Part shown: positions 59,016 to 64,000 of the stretch, in pieces
Layout: every line of letters starts with the position of its first letter
Position numbering within the stretch: the first letter of the stretch is position 1
NCBI GenBank assembly: GCA_963782965.1
Contig: CAWALV010000006.1
Coordinates: 1,364,001-1,428,000, forward strand
From: CAWALV01 sp963782965
Lineage (GTDB): Bacteria; Actinomycetota; Actinomycetes; Acidothermales; Acidothermaceae
Reading direction: 5' to 3'
DNA: 64,000 nucleotides
The notes under the pieces: generated by a model
Database searches by the model: none
Told to the model about the DNA's origin: nothing
Seen by the model: only the letters and a program-made list of their open reading frames with translations
Position numbers and translations under genes: made by a program

Positions 59016-59321
59016 ATGGCTGACGAGACGCCCGTGACCGCCGAGCAGGTTCGAGCAGCGATCGAGGTGCTGAAGGCCGCCCTCGATGCCCACCTCACCG
59101 CGGTCGAGGCCCGGTCGGGTGAGAACGATCCGCGGGTGCAAGCCGCCTACGATGCGTTGGCTTCGGCGGGCGAGGCGTACGACGACGCGCTGTTCGCTGC
59201 GTACGAAGAGGTCACCCCGTTCGGGCCGGCCGAGACCGTCGACGACGAAGAACTCGACGAGGACGACGAGCTGGAGTGGGAAGCCGAGGACGACACCGAC
59301 GAGAACGAGAGCGGGGGCTGA
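59016..59321 (+). CDS. Small acidic actinobacterial protein of unknown function
   Basis: 101-residue protein: helical N-terminal half (VRAAIEVLKAALDAHLTAVE, AAYDALASAGEAYDDALFAA) and a highly acidic C terminus with runs of Asp/Glu (EELDEDDELEWEAEDD). ATG 59016 is fixed by TACGGT 6 nt upstream. Divergent from DUF5703. A frame on the opposite strand turns the acidic tail into poly-serine, which is an artefact. I do not recognise a function. Confidence 0.8.
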   Translation: MADETPVTAEQVRAAIEVLKAALDAHLTAVEARSGENDPRVQAAYDALASAGEAYDDALFAAYEEVTPFGPAETVDDEELDEDDELEWEAEDDTDENESGG

Positions 59322-59346
59322 CCGGCCCGGTCGCCCGTTCCACGCC

Positions 59347-60391
59347 TCACTGCGCAGAAGTCGTCCCGCCTAGGAAAATCGGCAGCAGCGTGCGTCGTGC
59401 ACGCCGCGGCACGTGTGCAACCGCCTGTGCCAAGGCGCCGCCCGCTGCTTGCACGATCGACAGATGCTTCGTCGCCCGGCTCAGCGCGCTGTACACCATC
59501 GCGCGGGTGAGCAGCCCGGCCGTCTCGGGCCCGAACACCGCGACGACGGCGGGAAACCGACCGCCCGGCAGCCGCATGCATGGTCAGCGGCGCCGGCACC
59601 TGGCCACCCACGCCGTCGCGCAACGCTTCGTGCAGTACCAGCCGACCGGTCACACCGCCGGTTTGCGGCGTGAGCACCTGAATCTGCGCTGCATCGATGT
59701 GCAGCGCTCTCGGGATCGAGTCGCCGACCAGCTGCACGACCCGCCGTACCGCGTGTGCCGCGTCGACCGCGGGCACGAGGACCACCTCTCGCTTCGGGTC
59801 GTCGATCGCCGGCAGCTCGCCGCGCCGCAGCGCCGCCGCGAGTGATGCCAGCATTTCCCCGGACGACGGGTCGCCGGCGTCGACCTCGACGACCTTCACC
59901 ACTCCGCTCTGCACGACGTCGAGGAACGGGCTCCCTGCGCCCGGCGAGGCGAGGTCGACCGAGTCGCCCGCGAGCACAACCGGCTCTTTGTCGTCGCACG
60001 AAGCCAGGAATGCGGCAAGTGTCTCGACATCGAGATACCCCGCGTCGTCCGCGACAACTGCGGCGGCGCCCGCGACCTCGGCGGCAGCCGCGCTGCGAGC
60101 CGGGCCCGCCGGGCCATCGACGACGAACAGGGTGCCGGCCGCCGCCCGTCGCAGCACGGCATCGGCGATGGCGCGCTCGGCAGTCACGAAACGTTGCAAA
60201 GCCAGGAGCTGCGGCGCCGGAGAGGTTGCGATATCAACAGCGGCGAGCTCGGCAGCGGCGTCGTCGAGACGCCAACCGCGGGCCCTCAACGCGCTCTCGG
60301 CCACGGCCGCTCGCACCGCCGTGTGGCCGTCCCGTGCGGCCCGTTCGAGCAGATCGAGCAAGACGGCTGCCGCAGGGGAGCGCGGGCTCAT
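59347..60391 (-). pseudogene. Broken RecD-like helicase (UvrD_C_2 domain) gene
   Basis: Relic of an actinobacterial RecD-like protein. The N-terminal part (from ATG 60391) is in one frame through VLTPQTGGVTGRLVLHEALR; the C-terminal helicase motif (RFPAVVAVFGPETAGLL, VYSALSRATKHLSIV) is in another, ending at 59347. The frame changes near 59550, where one extra base separates HAAAGR from RFPAVV. In addition roughly 70-90 residues of the usual domain between EALR and HAxxG are missing. Start overlaps the aldo/keto reductase stop (ATGA). A sequencing error could explain the shift but not the deletion. Confidence 0.8.
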
Positions 60392-61380
60392 TCCTGCGCG
60401 GGGCCACGCTCGGGATAGCCGAAGCCGGGCGCCGACACCTCGTCGAGGGCGGCGCGGATCTCGGCCGGCAGGACGAGGTCGGCCTCAGCCAGCACCCCGA
60501 GCAACTGGGCTGCCGTGCGGGCGCCGACCAGCGGGGCCGCGACTCCGGGACGGTCGCGCACCCATGACAAGGCGACTGCGAGGGGCGAGACACCCAGCCC
60601 CTCCGCCGCCTTGCAGACGGCGTTGACCACCCGGGCGTGGGACTCGTCGAGATACGGCTCGACGAAAGCGGCGAGATGGTCACTGGCCGCGCGCGAGTCA
60701 GCGGGAATACCGGTGCGGTACTTGCCCGTCAACACGCCGCGACCGAGCGGTGACCACGCGAGCACCGACATCCCGGCGTCGATCGCTGCAGGCACGACTT
60801 CGCGTTCGATCCCGCGTTCGAGCAACGAGTACTCGACCTGGGTCGACACGAGTGGCGTGCGCCCGGGCCAGGCCGCCTGCCACGCGGCTGCTTTCGCCGT
60901 CTGCCAGCCGCTGAGATTGGAGACGCCCACGTAACGCGCCCGACCCGACGCGACGGCGGCGTCGAGTGCCGACATCGTTTCCTCGAGCGGCGTCGCGGCG
61001 TCCCACCCGTGCAACTGCCACAGGTCGACGGTGTCGACGCCGAGCCGCTCGAGTGAAGCGTCGAGCGCCCGCAACAGGTGGCGGCGCGACAGGTCGCGGT
61101 GCCGGCCGTCGGTGCGCTCGCCCGGCATCAGGCCGCCGGCCTTCGTGGCGATGACGACGTCGTCGCGGCGCACCCCGTTCACGAGCAGCTTGCCGATCAC
61201 CCGCTCGCTGTCGCCGGCGCCGTAGGTGTCGGCCGTGTCGAGCAGCGAGCCGCCCTCGTCGACGAACGTGCGCAATTGGTCGGCGGCCTCGTGCTCGTCG
61301 GTGTCGCGGCCCCAGGTCGCGGTGCCGAGGCCCAGGCACGAGAACGTCAGGCCGCTGTTACCGAGCCGACGCTGTTCCAT
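60388..61380 (-). CDS. Aldo/keto reductase
   Basis: 330-residue NADPH-dependent oxidoreductase with a TIM barrel. Catalytic Asp/Tyr in LLDTADTYGAG, Lys in VIATKAGG and His in WQLHGWD are visible; NADP segment is near the C terminus (LVGARTAAQL). ATG 61380 has TACCGT 7 nt upstream (leaderless pattern). Substrate unknown. The downstream broken gene is coupled to it. Confidence 0.92.
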   Translation of the reverse strand: MEQRRLGNSGLTFSCLGLGTATWGRDTDEHEAADQLRTFVDEGGSLLDTADTYGAGDSERVIGKLLVNGVRRDDVVIATKAGGLMPGERTDGRHRDLSRRHLLRALDASLERLGVDTVDLWQLHGWDAATPLEETMSALDAAVASGRARYVGVSNLSGWQTAKAAAWQAAWPGRTPLVSTQVEYSLLERGIEREVVPAAIDAGMSVLAWSPLGRGVLTGKYRTGIPADSRAASDHLAAFVEPYLDESHARVVNAVCKAAEGLGVSPLAVALSWVRDRPGVAAPLVGARTAAQLLGVLAEADLVLPAEIRAALDEVSAPGFGYPERGPAQE

Positions 61381-61387
61381 GCGCCGA

Positions 61388-61393
61388 ACGGTA
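61388..61393 (-). promoter_or_regulatory. -10 hexamer of a probable leaderless start (aldo/keto reductase gene)
   Basis: TACCGT on the minus strand, 7 nt before ATG 61380. Confidence 0.5.
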
Positions 61394-61409
61394 CCGGTCG
61401 GGCGGCCGC

Positions 61410-62222
61410 TCACGCATCGCGACGCCCGACCAGAGCGAGCGCCGCCAAGCAGGCGACTGCGGCGTAGAGGGTGAGCACGCCGAGCCCCGACCAGGGGCCG
61501 AGCATGCCGTGCTGGTGGTGGGTGCTGAGAATCTGCGTCCCGGCGTTGACCGGGGCGTAGCGCAGGGCTGCGTCGTGCCACGACTGCGGCAGCAGGTCGA
61601 TGACGACCGACGGCAAGAACAGGACGCCGAAGAACGTCGCCAACGCCCCCGCCGTCCGGCGCAGCAACGCGCCGAGACCGAAGGCGAGCAGCCCGACCAC
61701 GGTGAGGTACAGACCGCCGCCGAACACCGCCCTCAGCGCGCCGGGGTCGCCGATCGACGCCCCGATGTGCTTGGTGTGCAGGATCGCTTGCGCGATGCCG
61801 AACGCGGTGAAGGCCATCACCTCACCGACGACGAAGCAGAGGACGGCGTACACCGCGCCCTTGATGGCGAGCAGCGCTCGCCGCTGCGGCACGGCGGTCA
61901 GCGTCGTCCGGATCATGCCGGTGGCGTACTCGCCCGAGATCGTGAGCACGCCGAGCGCACCGATCGCCAACTGGGCGAGCAGCAGCCCCTGCAGGCTGAA
62001 GTTGATCGGGTCGGGGTTGTCGAATCGCGGGTTGTAGTGGGCGACGTACTCCGACGCCGCCAAGACGACCACCCCCACCGACCCGAGCGCCGCAACGAGC
62101 AGCGTCCAGTACGTCGAGCGCAGGCTGCGCAGCTTGGTCCACTCCGAACGCGCGACGTCGGCGCTCCCAAGCCGGCCGTCCCCCGTTGCGGTGGAAGTAC
62201 GCGCCATGCTGACGGTGGTCAT
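61410..62222 (-). CDS. ABC-2 type transporter permease
   Basis: 270-residue membrane protein with six helices and the motif SEWTKLRSLRSTYWTLL near the N terminus, typical of actinobacterial ABC-2 exporters. Starts 1 nt after the ATPase stop, so the two are co-translated. Probably drug or lipid export (inference). Confidence 0.92.
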   Translation of the reverse strand: MTTVSMARTSTATGDGRLGSADVARSEWTKLRSLRSTYWTLLVAALGSVGVVVLAASEYVAHYNPRFDNPDPINFSLQGLLLAQLAIGALGVLTISGEYATGMIRTTLTAVPQRRALLAIKGAVYAVLCFVVGEVMAFTAFGIAQAILHTKHIGASIGDPGALRAVFGGGLYLTVVGLLAFGLGALLRRTAGALATFFGVLFLPSVVIDLLPQSWHDAALRYAPVNAGTQILSTHHQHGMLGPWSGLGVLTLYAAVACLAALALVGRRDA

Positions 62223-62223
62223 G

Positions 62224-63150
62224 TCAGGCTCCCGTCTCGACCGGCGTGCCGGTATCGGTGCGGAACTCGACGCTGTCGCGGGTGAGTTCCATGAAGGCTG
62301 CTTCCAAGGAGGCGCTGCGTGGCGCGAGTTCGTGCAGGACGACGCGATGCAGCGCGGCCAGATCGCCGACCGCCGCGCAGTCGAGACCGATCACCTGCAA
62401 GCCGCCGTCGGCGCGCTCGACGGCTGCCCCGGCGGCCTGCAGTGCAGGCACCAGCACCTCGGCGTCCGGCGTCTTGACGTAGACGTGACTCTGCGAGCTT
62501 TGCGCGATGATGTCGGCGGTGCTGGCGTCGGCGATCAGCCTGCCGCGGCCGATGACGACGAGGTGGTCGGCCGTGAGCGCCATCTCACTCATCAAGTGGC
62601 TCGACACGAAGACCGTGCGACCCTCGGCAGCGAGCCCGCGCAGCAGGTTTCGCACCCACAAGATGCCCTCGGGATCGAGCCCGTTCACCGGCTCGTCGAA
62701 GAGCAGGATCGGCGGGTCGCCCAGCAACGCCGTGGCGATACCGAGCCGCTGACCCATGCCGAGTGAGAAGCCCCGGGTGCGTTTCTTCGCGACGCCCTGC
62801 AGCCCGACCAACTCGAGTACCTCGGCGACCCGCCGGCGCGCAATGCCGTTGCTCTGGGCGACGCAGAGCAGGTGGTTGTAGGCGCTGCGGCCACCGTGCA
62901 TGGCCTTGGCGTCGAGCAGCGCGCCGACCTCGAACAGCGGGCGCCGGATGCTGCCGTAGCTGCGCCCGTTCACGGCCACGGCGCCGCTCGTCGGAAGGTC
63001 GAGGCCGAGGACGACCCGCATCGTGGTCGACTTGCCCGAGCCGTTCGGGCCGAGGAACCCGGTCACCCGCCCTGGCTGGACGCCGAAGCTCAGCCGGTCG
63101 ACGGCCAGCGTCGAGCCGAAACGCTTCGACAACTCATGAACTTCGATCAT
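62224..63150 (-). CDS. ABC-2 exporter ATP-binding protein
   Basis: 308-residue ATPase with Walker A GPNGSGKST, signature SLGMGQRLGIA (degenerate form usual in this family), Walker B ILLFDEPVNGLD and SSHLMSE. The C-terminal ~80 residues form the DrrA-like extension. ATG 63150 follows GGAGACGGGG. Partner of the downstream permease; resembles DrrA/DrrB-type self-resistance exporters. Confidence 0.93.
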   Translation of the reverse strand: MIEVHELSKRFGSTLAVDRLSFGVQPGRVTGFLGPNGSGKSTTMRVVLGLDLPTSGAVAVNGRSYGSIRRPLFEVGALLDAKAMHGGRSAYNHLLCVAQSNGIARRRVAEVLELVGLQGVAKKRTRGFSLGMGQRLGIATALLGDPPILLFDEPVNGLDPEGILWVRNLLRGLAAEGRTVFVSSHLMSEMALTADHLVVIGRGRLIADASTADIIAQSSQSHVYVKTPDAEVLVPALQAAGAAVERADGGLQVIGLDCAAVGDLAALHRVVLHELAPRSASLEAAFMELTRDSVEFRTDTGTPVETGA

Positions 63151-63294
63151 CCCCGTCTCCCGTCCGGTTTCGCCCACCTGGAGAGCATCCGGCACGGGGG
63201 AGAGTACGCGCATCGGGGAGAACCCTGGCGCGGCCCTGAGCTGGAGCGCAGCTAGGGTCGGGTTGACGGCGCGTGCGGACGAAGGGATCGGCCG

Positions 63295-64000
63295 GTGAGC
63301 GAGGGCCCGCAGTGGGACGGCGTCGGCCTGCCGCCTGCGGCGATGGCCCGCATGCAGCGGTTCCGCGCCGACGGAATCCGAACCTCACTGCTCGACGCAC
63401 GCGGGGCGGTCAGCACGGAAGCGGTCGGCCTTCGCCCGATCGGCGAGGTGATGGGCTGCATCGTCGAACACATCGGATGGACTGGCTGGGGCGGGTGCGG
63501 CTACTACGGGTACGGCCGGATGGGCTCCCCGTTCCTCGGCGCGTCGGCGACGGTGACCAGCGGGGGAGCCGGCGCCGGCATCTTCGGCGGCTACCGGCCC
63601 TACGTCGACGCCTTGTACCGGGGCTACGACACCGCGATCGCGCGGATGCTCATGGAAGCGACGGCGATGGGTGCCGACGGCGTGCTCGGCGCCCGCATCA
63701 GCGTCAACCACCTCGGGCAGGACAACCGCGAGTTCGTGGTGCTCGGCACGGCCGTGCGAAGTGAAGGGCGCGTGCACCCCGCGCAGCCGTTCGTCACCGA
63801 CCTTTCCGGTGCCGACGTCGCCAAGCTGCTGCACGCGGGGTGGGTTCCGGCGTCGATCGCGTTCGGCATCGCCATGGCGGTGCGTCACGACGACTGGGCC
63901 ACCATCCGCCAGTCGCAGTCGTGGGGTCAGAACACGGAGGTCTTCGGGTACACCGAGCTGGTCACGCACGTGCGAAGCGACGCGCGCCAGCGATTCCACC
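63295..64000 (+). CDS. YbjQ-like (heavy-metal-binding domain) protein, 3' truncated
   Basis: Open frame from GTG 63295 to the window edge, at least 235 codons. Residues ~45-160 carry the YbjQ-like fold: IGEVMGCIVEHIG, then a Gly/Tyr-rich insert (GWGGCGYYGYGRMGSP), then ARMLMEATAMGADGVLGARI and FVVLGTAVR. Function is not established. GAAGGGA lies 9 nt upstream of the GTG; TAGGGT at 63253-63258 may be its -10. A second related domain appears to begin before the edge (FVTDLSGADVAKLLHAGWVP). Confidence 0.85.
   Translation, partial: MSEGPQWDGVGLPPAAMARMQRFRADGIRTSLLDARGAVSTEAVGLRPIGEVMGCIVEHIGWTGWGGCGYYGYGRMGSPFLGASATVTSGGAGAGIFGGYRPYVDALYRGYDTAIARMLMEATAMGADGVLGARISVNHLGQDNREFVVLGTAVRSEGRVHPAQPFVTDLSGADVAKLLHAGWVPASIAFGIAMAVRHDDWATIRQSQSWGQNTEVFGYTELVTHVRSDARQRFH

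Noticed and set aside
59147..59550. Poly-serine C terminus on the RecD-like frame
   Set aside because: It is the antisense of the Asp/Glu-rich tail of the plus-strand acidic gene; helicase homology continues in the other frame.

Overview
The window is a gene-dense, high-GC chromosomal segment of an actinobacterium. Many genes start with GTG, stop/start overlaps of the ATGA, GTGA and TGATG type are common, and several actinobacterial hallmark genes are present (rbpA, opcA, sufR-sufB-sufD-sufC-sufS-sufU-sufT, an Rpf-type transglycosylase, an InhA-like enoyl reductase, DUF3099 and DUF5703 proteins). Gene order mixes what is known from Mycobacterium tuberculosis (zwf/tal/tkt, ctaB, ctaA, suf operon, ABC-F, small HTH, TetR, fabG-inhA) and Streptomyces (secG-rbpA-pgl-opcA-zwf-pgi-tal-tkt, rok-xylFGH, M20 peptidase with DUF5703). 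A genus cannot be assigned from this alone. I see no insertion sequence, prophage, CRISPR array or replication origin.

Layout. 1-1588: tail of an oligopeptide ABC permease pair (C then B). 1655-2339: secG and rbpA. 2380-10698 (minus): a six-gene oxidative and non-oxidative pentose-phosphate operon tkt-tal-pgi-zwf-opcA-pgl, read from high to low coordinates and almost fully overlapping. 10969-17864: haem A pathway genes ctaB and ctaA, separated by a sugar ABC transporter (xylF-xylG-xylH type) followed by its ROK regulator. 17943-24507: complete SUF iron-sulfur operon headed by its Fe-S sensing repressor sufR and carrying an embedded Rieske ferredoxin. 24616-32521: ABC-F ATPase, small HTH protein, enoyl-CoA hydratase-like protein, ABC exporter, TetR regulator, GH15 glycosidase and a lipoprotein. 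32547-38745: MFS transporter, nadA, DUF3099, dodecin and the TldE/TldD protease pair. 38939-43401: STAS protein, fabG-fabI (FAS-II), an Rpf-like muralytic enzyme and serB. 43398-49845: ABC ATPase, NfeD/SPFH pair, lytic transglycosylase, TauE/SafE and a SpoU methyltransferase. 49846-56938: an intergenic unit with a 7-codon ORF and strong terminator, then two c-di-GMP proteins flanking a secreted phosphoesterase. 57059-64000: tRNA-Leu(GAG), M20 peptidase, DUF5703, an acidic protein, a broken RecD-like gene, an aldo/keto reductase, an ABC-2 drug-type exporter and a partial YbjQ-like protein.

How it fits together. Central carbon flux and NADPH supply (zwf/opcA/pgl/tal/tkt/pgi), haem A synthesis for cytochrome oxidase, Fe-S assembly, NAD synthesis (NadA needs an Fe-S cluster) and fatty acid elongation form a conserved core. 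Inserted in it are accessory units: the sugar transporter, trehalase-like GH15, MFS permease and c-di-GMP genes.

The most distinctive signals are: a tiny minus-strand transcription unit at 49874-49990 with a perfect Shine-Dalgarno, a 7-residue peptide and a U-tract terminator; a LacI-type sensor fused to PAS-GGDEF-EAL; a histone-H1-like repeat tail on OpcA; a series of TANNNT hexamers exactly 6-7 nt before start codons, implying leaderless mRNAs; and several clean palindromes or repeats in front of metabolic operons.
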